Source: Chrysomallon squamiferum (taxonomy: Eukaryota > Mollusca > Gastropoda > Neomphalida > Peltospiridae). From it: a stretch of DNA of 64,000 nt. The stretch lies in NCBI GenBank assembly GCA_012295275.1, contig CM022670.1:2075835-2139834 (forward strand). Direction: 5' to 3'. Positions 1 to 15,000 of the stretch are shown here, one piece after another. The notes under the pieces were generated by a model. The model searched no databases, was not told the origin of the DNA, and saw only the letters and a list, made by a program, of their open reading frames with translations. The stretch's first letter is position 1, and the number at the start of each line of letters is the position of its first letter. The position numbers and the translations under genes are program-made.

Positions 1-91
1 ATTTTATAGTTAAAATGTGGTCCTGTGACCAGTCTATTTTATATTTACTTCCGGCATCCGGTATTGCGTGTCAACAGACCGGCGTGACAAA

Positions 92-2083
<1,992 letters not shown>

Positions 2084-5000
2084 CAAAGTTTACATTTAGT
2101 TCAGTAGGAAATAATAAATTTAAAGTGAGCTGGATTCGTGAAGAACTGAAACGCTGAAGTGGAAATCAGATTTCATTAATTTAATTTGTTCCACTGAAAA
2201 CATATAAGATCCATTATGATTAATAGAATATTTGTGTCTTATTATCATGACAAACCTCTAAGAATGTTAATGTTAGGAAAACATAAAGATATTTTAATAT
2301 GTCTTATATTATTTAAAATGTGTAAATGTAAAAAGAAATATTAATTTTATTTCACTACTTCCTCTTCACAGTGTGGAATGTTTAATATTAATTACTCTTG
2401 TTTGATAATTTATTTATTTCTTCTTAAAATCATTGGCACAAATCTGATATTAACATTAATTATTTTCATAATTATTTTTAGCTTCAAGAGTAAAACTGCA
2501 TTCCATGTTTCATTACTGACAAAGGCCACAACGATATATTAAAAACTAAAGCGGTCCTTACCTTTTCTTTTATTTATTTGTTTTATTTTATTTTATTTTA
2601 TTTTATTTTATTTTATATTTACATTTTCTATCACATGAAAATCATAATTATTTAAATTTTAACACTTACAGTTTTAGATCCTAATAAATGATTTAAAAAG
2701 ACAAAAAGTCCTCACTTGATCTAAGATATTGTTAAGAATCATAAATAAATCATTGATATGCCTTATAAAGCACAAAACCATTCATTAGTCTGCAGGTACA
2801 GCCATCTGATGTATTCAGAGCCAGAGCTATCCAGTATGCAAACTGGATAGTTAAATTAATATCAAATATCAAAATGTCGCACAATGTTAAGATACTCATA
2901 TAGAATCAGATGGCATTCTTGCTTCCTAGAGACATGCAAGGGACAGGTATGGTTTGTGTAAGGCAATGAATAGTCTTGTGCCAACTCTGAATGTAATATA
3001 AATACATGTAATATAAATACACACACACATATATATACATACATACACAATCAAAACATCTAGTCTTAGTCAGGTTGTAGCATTTACATTGTATAATTAT
3101 ACCATGGCTTTTCTCTTTAATGTCAAATTTAAAAATTTGTTTCAGCACCAGAAAAATGTTTTAAAAAAACAAAAAACAACTAAATCAACATATTGGTAAT
3201 TTTGTTCATGTCTATTACTCTAACAGATGTAACTTTTCGTTACAATAATAATTTATTTATTTATTGTTTGTCTTCAAGTTCTTCATAATTTGGCATCTTA
3301 ATGTATTTGTGTTCAGTACCCTGACACAGGACACTAAAGGATTTGAGACTACAGTGGATCCATCACCAGCATGTTAATTATCATTAAATTTTTTTTTGAG
3401 AGGTCAAAAAGATATTATGGTGCAGTTTTTTATTTGTATATTTGTCTTTGTAATACGGTTTGTGGTTCTTTTAATTTTTCTTTTGTTTATTGAAGCCATG
3501 TTTACCAGACACATGTATTACATCAGTGTCTGATGTATAATAATTTTAAAACAAACCTTTTTGTTTTAAATTCATTTTTGTTAATAAAATATTTATTAAA
3601 TCTTCAGTATGTTTTATTTATTTATTATTGTTTTTTACTTTCCTCGAATGTAAATTGGTTAAATAGAACAAATTAAATCAATAAAAACAACAAAATACAT
3701 AAATATTGATCAGTATTTTTTAATTCTCTAATATATGGTGAAAAATAAGTAATTCATTTTTTTTTTTTTTTTTAAAAAGCTTCAAACAAGGCACAAATAA
3801 ATTTTAATTTTTTCCCCACATTATTATGCATGAAAATGGTAACTAATCATTTCAACACATGCTTTTACTTTTTTGCATAAATTACATATAATATATAGGA
3901 TTATAAAATTTGCAACAAAGGAAAAAAACAAGTTTGTAAATTTTCATAAACTGTATCTAAATACTAATGTAAACAAGACTTGATTTTAATATGTTCTATT
4001 ACTCTGGTAACAAAATAATATTGTCATATATATATTAGCTTATAAATAATTCTAAATTTTTTAAATTATATAAATGTCTTGACCCTGTATTTAACAGCAG
4101 CACTGAACAAAGTATTTGGTTAACTTAAAAAGTAATACTGTCAAAATTGTGATACTATAAATTCAAGAAAACAAAATTATGCCTGTGACCTAAGAAGTTC
4201 CAAATGATGTCAATGACATAATAATAAAGTATTTGCTGCCTTGAACCTACATATGTTTATTTTTCTAAATATTATAAGCCTGTGTGATACCTGCCAGAAT
4301 CTTCGATTGTCTGGGAAAAAGTAACTGATGTTTATCCAGTTTCATTGCATTTTGTATATTATTAGCAGATATGACATTCAATACTGACATTCTGTTCTTT
4401 AGAAAATAAACATTAAGTCAAGAAGAATTATTTTTCAAGTTCAAAGGATTGTTCAATGATTGGCACAAGTGCTTCCCTGAATCCACTTATACTGTGAACC
4501 CTGCAAGTTGTACATAATTCTTATATCAAAAATAAAATGGTATCACTAAACATTCCATTTTTCTCCCATCTTAATATTTCTTTTCAATGACAGAAATTTT
4601 GTCAACAAAACTGAAACATAAAATCTGCACATAAAAAATTTAGAGGAACCAGAAATGTTTTTTTTCTTTGTTGTATGACATATCTTACTAAATAATTTCA
4701 GACTTTGTGACCCATCACAAAGTTACAGATCTTAAGTTGCATTTTGATTGGTGTTGTGAACATTTTCAGATTCCTGACTTAGTCAGATTCATTTTTATAT
4801 CTCATTTATCCCTGTATCATGTTTAGTTCCAGAAATATAGTGAGAAATGTCTGGACAAATTGGGTGGTTTCTTGTATCCAGCAAATAACAGTGTTGTAGA
4901 AGTTTTCTAAAACACACTTTAATGTCTGTCAGTTTTGTTACTGAATCAAAGAGATAAGGTAAACATACTGATAAAGCCATTTTTAACAAAATATCAAAAT

Positions 5001-6079
5001 GGAAAAATCTGGTGTCACTCCACTGTTGGTGGATAAAGCTCAATATCTGGCCATGTGACTTAAGACCTGATTTGATGTGATGGGTAGCATTTACTACTTT
5101 TTTAATATGTTTACAAAGATGAATTTTGATTTGAAAAATATGTAAAAAAAAAAAAAAAAAAAAAGATTAAAATACAAAGAAAGAATTTGAAAAAATAGCC
5201 TAAATATTAAAAAAAGAGATAAAAAAATAACACATTTCCAGTCCCTCTTAAAAATTAGTTGTTCTACTTAGTACAAATTATAATATATTTCAAAAACTGT
5301 GATTTTACAATCTGTTTTTAAATGTTCAGCCGTTTTCAGTAATAACAACTGCAGGAAATGAAAATGTAATCAAATAAAAAGGTAAATATTTGAAAAATAC
5401 ACATCTGCTTACAAACAATGCATCACATTAATTAAATGGAAAGAACAACATCTGCAAAAATGGTCCCTTTATCATTGAGCATTTAAATACTGGAAAACCA
5501 GCTTCCAAAACCAGCACATTTAAAAATGATCTTCAATCAAATTATACAATGTATTTCTTAATAAAAACCATATTAATAGGAAAAAACATAAAAATCTAAA
5601 TCTGAATTTTAAATTTTAAATGAAATGACTAAGATGACACTGATAATATTTACATAATCCAATGTAGCACTGCAAATTTAATTTCTTTAAATAAACAATA
5701 ATGTATTACCATATACATTTTGGATTTAGGATTTTCATTTTAAATATGATTAATGTGCATTACATATTAGTTCAGAAATTACAAATGAAATTATTCACTC
5801 TCTCACTGGTTGTTGCGTGGAATCCTACATCCACTCTTGACAGGTTTTACTAATCTCTGACAGGAGAATACAGGGAATGAAAGAAGCAATCAGCAGTTTT
5901 ATAGGAAAAACAAACATCATCACAGAATTTTTATTTTAAATTAAAACCCAAAATTATTTATTCACAGAAAGAAATTATCAGCATGTAGTCATTACATATA
6001 AAAATACTGTATAAAGAATCCATATCATTTTTTCTTCTCATCTGCTGCCTGTCATCAGAGTGTATTTCCATTGTAAAGA
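2084..6079. other. Intergenic region between convergent UFM1 and CORO7 3' ends
   Basis: No coding exon is recognisable. The stretch should hold both 3' UTRs. An AATAAA at 2113-2118 lies 30 nt after the UFM1 stop. On the minus strand an AATAAA (plus-strand 5957-5962) lies about 120 nt after the coronin-7 stop. A (TTTTA)n tract occupies about 2580-2625, a short CA/TA tract lies near 3016-3050, and poly-A/T runs occur near 3756-3772 and 5143-5163. The short open frames here have no recognisable domains. Confidence 0.6.
2580..2625. repeat. (TTTTA)n microsatellite
   Basis: About nine uninterrupted copies of TTTTA downstream of UFM1. Confidence 0.9.
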
Positions 6080-7619
6080 TCAGTCATCCTTTAAAAGAGA
6101 AGAGAACATTATTACTTCTACTACCACTACTACTATTAAAACTGCTGCTACTACTACTACTACTACTACAACTATTACTACTACTACTATTTCTATATAA
6201 TTTATTTATTTTTGTTGATGTTATTATTACTGTTATTAATATTATCAATTTTATTGTTGTTGTTGTTGTTATGGTCTTTACCATCAGCACCTACCTCATT
6301 ATTATGATCACAGTTATTAATTTATGAATATTAATTAAATTAATTTTACTACCACAAATCCATGGGCTACTCCTTCTAATTAGCAATACATAATCTTTAT
6401 ATGCACCTTCCTGTACAAAGGAAAGCACATGATTTAGAAAAATCAGTAATGGAACCTTAGCTGGAATGGTAATTATAAAAATGAATCCATTTTATAAAAT
6501 ACTTACCCATTCATCATCATCAACGCCCTCAGCAAGGTCCTGTGGTAATGGTTTATCACTGTGGTCCAGTTTTTTATCTATCGCTTCTATAAGCTAGAAA
6601 TTAAAAATAGTAAATATGAATTGAAAGGCTTAATCTTTTTAGGTTAAAGTTATCTATAAAAATTAAACTATATTTTTTTGAATTCAAATAAAGATGTGAA
6701 CATGTATAGATGCTCTATATGACTTCTGTTTTATAATGGATAAAATATCATGCATCTATATAATAACTGTATCTTGACAGTGTCACAATACACAGAGGAT
6801 ACTGACCAGTGTAACACAATGATCATTACATCATGATCAATGTAACATGATAGGTTTTGCTCAGTAGTATGTCTTTTGTTATGTTCTCTGAGACCCTCAT
6901 CAACATACATCTATACAATAACCAAATCATATCAAATGTGTCATTTCAGCCCTACTACTAATATAAAAACAGTACCTCTTCTTTCTTCTGTTCATCAGTC
7001 TTGTAGGTGTCTGGATTGTAACTTTCAAACTTCTTAGGCTTAGGAGCTTCAACTGGTGCTTCACTCACTGATTGTAAAATATGACAACATAATAATAACA
7101 TTTTATAAACAGGTGAGAAAATAAAGAAAATGGGTGCTATTTCTTTTTCACTTTTTTTTAATTATTTTTTTTTTAGGCTTATTATATTATTTTAATACTT
7201 TATATTTAAATTTCATTTATATGGTTGTTCTGTCTACACAGATTAATAAATATAATTTCTTTTTCTTTTTTTTTGTTAATATGGCAATATGGCTGCCAAT
7301 TTCAGTTTGGTATCTATAGTCACTTAAAAATATTTTTTTTAAAATGCAATAAATAATAATGAAGGTATGTTTTTTCTTGCTTTCTTAATAATAAAGGTTG
7401 CATAAAACAAACAACAAATTCAACATATTAAAATAAACGTACAAAGTTTCATGTCAGATGGTCTAAGACTAATTTTCCTCTGTTGTCGACTGACTCCAGA
7501 AAACCACTCAGTACTGGTCATGACTGGTTCCCACGTCACCTTGGTGTCTGGAAACAAGTCATCCTGGAAGTACTCCATCTAAACAAAATAAACTGTTTAT
7601 AAATATATTGTTGTCTTCA

Positions 7620-7651
<32 letters not shown>

Positions 7652-8853
7652 AAATTTTGAGTTTCTATTTAATAAACAAATTTCTTTATTGAACATTCAG
7701 AAATCCAGATAAACCATTTTAATTTGTGAATTTTGTATAGTATCTAAAAATCTATTATACTTCTCTTTACTTCAGAAAAAAGATTATTTAATCTGTAAAT
7801 TTTTATTAATTATTGTTAAAATAAATAAAGGATGTAATTTCTGAATTTTGATTCACTGATTTCCAAAATTAAATGAATGCTTTGTTTAATATATAATGGA
7901 CTACCTTCACTCTTGGGACAGCGAAAGATACAGGTTCAACTGCTGTCATAGTCAGCATCCAAGCTCTAGCAAATTCTACTTTTCTGACATCACACACACA
8001 CTTTGGAAGGAAGGACACCCCCTGAATGAGGCTGCCTGGTTTGAATACAGTCAGGGGAAATAAGAAGGGTTCCTCATTAATCACTTCATACATCGATATC
8101 AGCCCATCACCCTGAAAATAAATAACACCTTTTTTTGAGAATATTTATTTCCAGTGAAGCCATATGTTAACAAAGGTACAAAAAAAAAAAAAAAAAAAAA
8201 AAAAAATGGATTTTAAATTATGACAGACTAAAATGTCAGTATAATGGCTGAAATCCAAAAAGCTTGAAAATCCAAAATGTTTTCTGAAAAACAAATTATT
8301 TTGCTTAAACAAACTTTATTTTATGGTTGAAATTAGTGACTGTTTGTTTAAGCTGTGTATAAGCTGTAAATGGAATTCATATTTAGACTTAGATGCTGTT
8401 CTCAGGCTATCTCTTTCTTTACCAAATCTGAAACATTTCCAGTCCCAAGCATTTCAAATAAAGGATTCTCAACCTATATTACCAGAAGATTCAAAAGATG
8501 TTTTTATTTTTTTTATTAGGTCATCACCATAAATGACCTATTCAGAACAGACTTGTGGGTTATCCTAGAAGGATATATATGCTATTAGGAATTCCTGTCA
8601 AGTGTGTAACCAATGGATATTCATTTGTTCTCGAGATCTTTAAATAAACTTATTTCATTCTGATCTTACCCTTCCTGTAAGAAACACAGTAGAACTATCC
8701 TCATCGTAGAATGGTACAAGAATGGAAGGTGTGACATCCATGTCAACCACAGACACTGGTGAGGTGAGATCTTCTACCCTGTACAGCAATAACTGTCGAG
8801 TGCTCATTCTGAAATTGATTAATAATAGTAGTAGTAGTAATAATAATAATAAT

Positions 8854-8892
<39 letters not shown>

Positions 8893-9056
8893 CATAATAA
8901 TAATAGCAAAAGTAGTAGTAATAGTAATAGTAATAATATAGTAATAATAATATAGTAATAATAGTAATAGTAATAATAGTAACAGTAATAGTAATACTAA
9001 TATTACTAGTAATAATAATAACAGCAATAATCATAATACTAATATTAATAGTAACA

Positions 9057-9092
<36 letters not shown>

Positions 9093-12000
9093 GCAATAAT
9101 CATAATAATAATAATAACAACAACAATAAATATAATAATAAAAGTAATAATAATAATAATTATTATGTTGATAAGTAAAATTATAATAATGATGATAAAA
9201 ACAACAGTAATGATTATGATAATGAGAAGAATTTTTTATTAATGAAAAGAGAAGTATTTTTTATTATCAGAATGAATGGGAAAAAGATGACAGCACAACT
9301 ACTCACTTGTTAAATCCTGTTACAAACAGATATTGTCCATTCAGTACCCACACAACACGAGCACCTCGACTTCCTTCTGGGCCTGCACCTTCCTGGATGA
9401 CAAAAGTGATTGGTTTGAAGACAGCAATTTTTTTTAATTTTATGTTTTACAAAAATACGTGTTTTGTGTGTTTCTGAATGATGAAGATAAATCAGCAGAC
9501 ATCTCATCATGCTTGTTTTACAGTGTGCTTTAAGAAATAAATTGCTGTACTCACTTTCAAAGGATGTGGACTGGTTCTTGGTTCGTATATTCTTATTTTG
9601 CCATCTTTGCACACAGTGGCACACTGGTTTCCATCAGGACTCCAAGCAAAGCAAAATGGCTAAATTGGACAGAGAGTTAAATTTACGTATAAATACAATT
9701 ATTTCTGCTATAACAAAGACACCAAATTTTTATTCACTGAGATTTTATTTAGTATTTTTTTTATGGTGCACTTCATATAATTATTGTTGTATTATAGGCA
9801 GTATTATTACATATTTTATTAAGGTTATATTACAGAATGTTATTGTCTTGATACACCTGATCTATTAATCATGTGTTGCTGTATCAGATGGTCAATATTT
9901 TATTATATCTGTTTTTCCGCTGTTATTAAATTTACCGGTACAGAATAACAAGAGCTTGATAACATTCATCCTCTCTTTACACTCAGTTCAAAGGAACTTT
10001 TGTTATTTTTTATGTTCTATATTGCACTGGAACCTTTTATGGTATATATATATATATATATATACGAGAAAAAATACAAAATATATCACAGAAATCTAAA
10101 TAAAAAGTTTGAGAAAATAACATAATTTTGCCTCTCATACTTAAAACTGAAATAATTATTTAATTAGAACAATAATAATAAAAAATTGCTGTAATATAAA
10201 ATCTTTGCCATTCTGTTATTATTTTAACAACTTGCAAAAATTAAAACTCATTCTAAATACAGTACTTTCATGCACACAGTTTATAAATAAACTATTAATT
10301 TGTCAAAGCAACAGTCTGCAACTTACAGCATCAGTGTGTCCCTGTAACTGAATTTTCTCCTGACCATCTGTTAAATCCCATATTCTCACAGTCAGGTCAT
10401 ATGAACCAGAAACTAGAACATCTTTAGCCAGAGGATGATAGACAACAAAATAGATTTTCTCTGTATGTCCTAAAATTAAACATAAAAGAAGTGTTATCTT
10501 TTATTAAATGAAAAAAATGAACAGAAAGAAACTAACATTCTTAATGACCTGGAACAAGAAAATCATCAGCCTCTGGGTATCAATAAAATACTACAGATTA
10601 ACTGAAAAATGTTATTTAATTAGCACAGCAGAGCTCATTGATTTTTATTCTCAGAACATAGCATACAGCAAAAATTATCATAAATGACTGAAAACCTCTA
10701 CTAAAATAGAATAAATTAAATAGTTTAACTCATTAAGATTTTATTTATGTTTACCTATGTATTTTCTTTTATTTATGTTTACCTATGTATTTTCTTTTAT
10801 TTATGTTTACCTATGTATTTTCTTTTATGTTTACCTATGTATTTTCTTTTATTTATGTTTACCTATGTATTTTCTTTTATGTTTACCTATATATTTTCTT
10901 TTATTTATGTTTACCTATGTATTTTCTTTTATTTATGTTTACCTATGTATTTTTTGTATTTATGTTTACCTATGTGCATTTGTTTTTGTTTCCCCTACCA
11001 CAGGTTAATCTATTTATTTAACTATTTAGAAAATGGCTAACCTTTCAAAACACCATCTGAATTAACAAGTGTAGAAAATAGACCAACTTCTGGAAGCTGC
11101 CAAATGTGAATTTTAGCATTATCACAAGCTGAAAGAAAAGAAAATTTATTATTTAGTTCTACAGTAGAAAAACATAAGTTGAAGAAAGTTTTTAAACTTA
11201 GAGTTTGTTCATAGTGCACATTTTACAAAATTAAATTTATTAACAGTTACTGACTTCTACCATAAGACTTGTATTTGCTGATATATCATCTAGATATCAG
11301 TTCCTGCACTGAAGGTCTTGTGTTTTGTCTCCAACACAGAGATGCCTTTCCCTCTAAGTAACACAGTATATTTATTCCAGTCCTAAACTGGTGTTTTACA
11401 TTTTAATGGTTCAGCTGTATAATTAGCAACTGTTAATTAGACATAATATACTAAATATAAGTTTTAGGAGGCTGCTTCTGGTATCTTTGAAAATGTCTTT
11501 CCATTCTGTTTTCAGCAATAACAAGTTTATCAAGATCCAGTAAATTTGAAATTTCTTTTGTTGTTTCAACTTAAAGTATGAACTTTATACTGTTTAAAAC
11601 ACTTACCTACAACCAGTCTACAGTCATCAAATGGATCCCACAAGAAATCTTGAACTTTGCTGCCATGTTGTAAATAAGGTATGTCTGTGTCTGGCAGTTT
11701 GCCAGGCTTGTCAAGCTGAAGTTTAAAAAACATGCTGTATATTTCAAACTAATTTATCTAGCTATATATTTTTTAGTTTTTTTATCATGTTAGAAATTTA
11801 AGGTAAAATCTTAATTGAAGTAATGTGAGAAATTAATAGATAAGGCATAAAAAAAATATATTATTTTATTTATTTTCTGGGATATAAAAAAATGAAAGAC
11901 TCTGTACTTTAGCATGTACTGTTTGGTTACATTCTATCATTGGCAAAATGTGGTGACTAAAAACAATCAGACAAAATTCAAATGTACAAGTTATTAATTA

Positions 12001-15000
12001 AATACTTCATGTTTTAGATACTCACTTCTAATACTGAAATGAGTCCACCAGCACCTTCAATTGGGATAGCGCACCGCTGTCTGTTAGCACAAAACATGTT
12101 GCTTTCACCAGGAACTGTTTTACACAAGTTTCTGATATTTTCTATGTGAAGACTTCGATGCAGACATTTACCTTCTAGATGACGGAACTTGGACTGTCGA
12201 ATACCTACAAAAACAAAATGAATAGGAAATATGTAAACTTACATAGCTAATAACTGGTAACTCAAAAACCAACTTACATACGTTTCCACTAAAATGAATA
12301 AAATATATTTATTTATTTATTTATTACAAAAGAATAAAGTTAATCAGTTGCATGTCTGTCAAAAATTCATGAAGAACTATTTAATGTATTTTGATTTTTA
12401 GAACAACAGACATCACAAGTCACCTGTAAACTTCTTCACCACTCTTTGTGGAACAGGACTGGCCTCTTTGTGAGATGTATTCTCTTCCACAGAAAGATGT
12501 TCTACTTGTTCATCAACATTAGTGTCCTTGTCTGAAAGACTGGATCTGGAATTTTCTTCAGAAGATTTTTTCTTAAAATCTTTCTCAATACTGGTTCGGG
12601 TACCATTCTGAGTATGAGAAATTTCTTCTTTCCCTTTGTCATTCAATTTAGACTCAGTCATTTCCACTTTAGATTTCTGAAGATTGAAAATATAAAATTG
12701 TTTAACACAAAAGTCAGTCTTGAGAATTAGGTAATATCATCCCTGTGTTATTCTTTTTATTTCTCAAAAAGCCTTTGATAATACTTATAAATAATAAATA
12801 TAACATTAACAAAGGATATTTATTTGTAGAATACTTTTAATATTCAAATTATTTGAACTTTAATATTTACTTAACAATGGTTAAATCATTAAGACTCAAA
12901 ATTAGTTTTTTAACTTCTATAAGATAAAAGTGAATATATATCAATTGCGTGTATGTTTTCTTTTATATACATTCATATTCTTTTGGCTTTTTTATTTTAT
13001 ATATTTTTTTTAATTATGCAAATTTTGCCATACATTTACAATTAAAACATTAAAATTCATTTTACCTGCAGTATGTTGCTGTCTCCAGATCCACGAATAT
13101 CAGTTTGTGTTTTCTGTGGAGTGTGAGTTTTAGCACCAAACAAAGCCCCATGTCGACTGAAAGACTTGTGATGACCAGATGGATTTAAGCTGATTTTAGA
13201 CACCTGTCAGTTCAAAATTAAAAACAACTCTTTATATATATACATTATACTCATTTATCTTTTCACATATACTTTTTAAATTAATAAATTATCTGAGTTA
13301 AGATTTTATAAAACATCTTCCTTCTATAGCTTAGTTAGAATTTTAAGAAACCATTTTTTAGAGAAACAGATTTAACGTCATTAATTTATTGTATACCTTA
13401 TAAATATTAAATTTATTAATATGTTGAAGTACTATTTTTTTTTAAATTAACAAATCTATGATGGAGAATGACCCAAGATCCACTCAGCCTTCAATGAATA
13501 AACTACCAATGAATTATGTTTCACACACTTAATTAAGTAAAAATTTCAAATAATTGTTTTAAATAATGGTAATTATTACTGAGTAATGTACATCTCCTCA
13601 TTTTCACTTTTAAGCCACAAGATCAGCTTGTGCAACTTTAAATAAAAGTCTTATTTGATTACCTCTCCATTTTCCCCACTAAACCACTGGCTGGCAGTGA
13701 GAGCTGGTTCACCTGAGGCTGTGTCTGGGAACAGATCATCATGATAATCTCTGTACGACTGTGACACAAATAAATGTAATTTGTGATAACTTGAAATGCT
13801 TTTTATTGGGTTCAGTTAGTATACTGTATAGTGTTAACCTACTGGATTTTATTCTACTCTTCTTTTTGTTATGAAACAAATGAATGAATGAATGAAAGGA
13901 TGGATGAATAAATGAATGAATGAATGAATGGATGAATGAACAGATGGATGGATGATGGATGATGGATGAAATTACCAATGCATGAATTAGTTAATTAATT
14001 GATGGATTAATTTATAAATACTAACAGCACAAAATAAAAAAACTAAAATTTATTTGTCTCTAATTAAAAGAAAATTACTCTTTATATATTCTCAAAACAA
14101 AACAATAATAATAATAGATTTTAAGTAGTACTTATGACTATATTTTATCACGTAGAACAATGGGTATGTACCAAAATAAGTAAAATAAATTAACCTTGCG
14201 TGGTACAATGTATGGAGTTGGGATAATAGCATTCTGCACCAACAGCAACAGACGATTAACTTCTCCCTTCATCACATCCATTGCTCGCTTAGGTACAATT
14301 GCTGCTCCCTTTACTTGTTCCACATTTTCTGATGTGCCTGAAAATTCAAAACCATATTTATATATAAAGACTATTACAATATAATCAAAATGTTCGTGTT
14401 TAGGATGGTTTTTTATAATTATTTTATAGGTATTGAAAGTTTATTATTTCATGCAACTTCTACCAGTCATTTCAAGTGTTTACTGTAAACAGATTTTAAA
14501 TACAACTCTTAAATATAATTAGTTTTAAATAATACATTCAAAAACAGTTTTGATATTTAAATATTTAAAACAAATTAATAAGATTTTCTGATGATAACAA
14601 AAAGTTAATGTCAGCATTTTCTAATTTAAAGTGCTTAAATCATTATTTTACAAAATTTTAAAATCACAGAGTTTTGAATCACATACTCTGCAATCACATT
14701 TCATGTTGTCATTTTTTAAAACATTTCATAAAAATTTCTGCAAAAATGGAAAAGAACATCTTTTTGTTCTTAAATTATTTAATTTAATAGCAAATGCAGT
14801 ATGATTAATGAAAAGCAAATAAAATATATACCATCTGTGAGATATGGAGAATTTTCAGTCAGCTCTATAAATTTTAAATTAGTGTCCCCCTGAAAAAGCA
14901 AAACAGTCAGAATTTTCCAACAAATATTAAAAACAAAATAAAAATTTATTTTAATACTAATTTAAATCATTCCTGGAATAATACTGTTTAACCAGGAAAA

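Noticed and set aside
8722-9103. Overlapping Asn/Ile/Tyr/Leu-rich ORFs of 77-94 aa
   Set aside because: Translations of the AAT/AGT microsatellite. The real coding part here is CORO7 exon 8670-8808.
10747-11040. Three overlapping ORFs (78-97 aa) with a YLCLPMYF-type repeat
   Set aside because: All three frames of a 28-bp minisatellite without stops; intronic in CORO7.
11265-11470. Higher-complexity stretch in CORO7 intron 16
   Set aside because: Suspected SINE or transposon piece, but no A/B boxes or terminal repeats could be supported.
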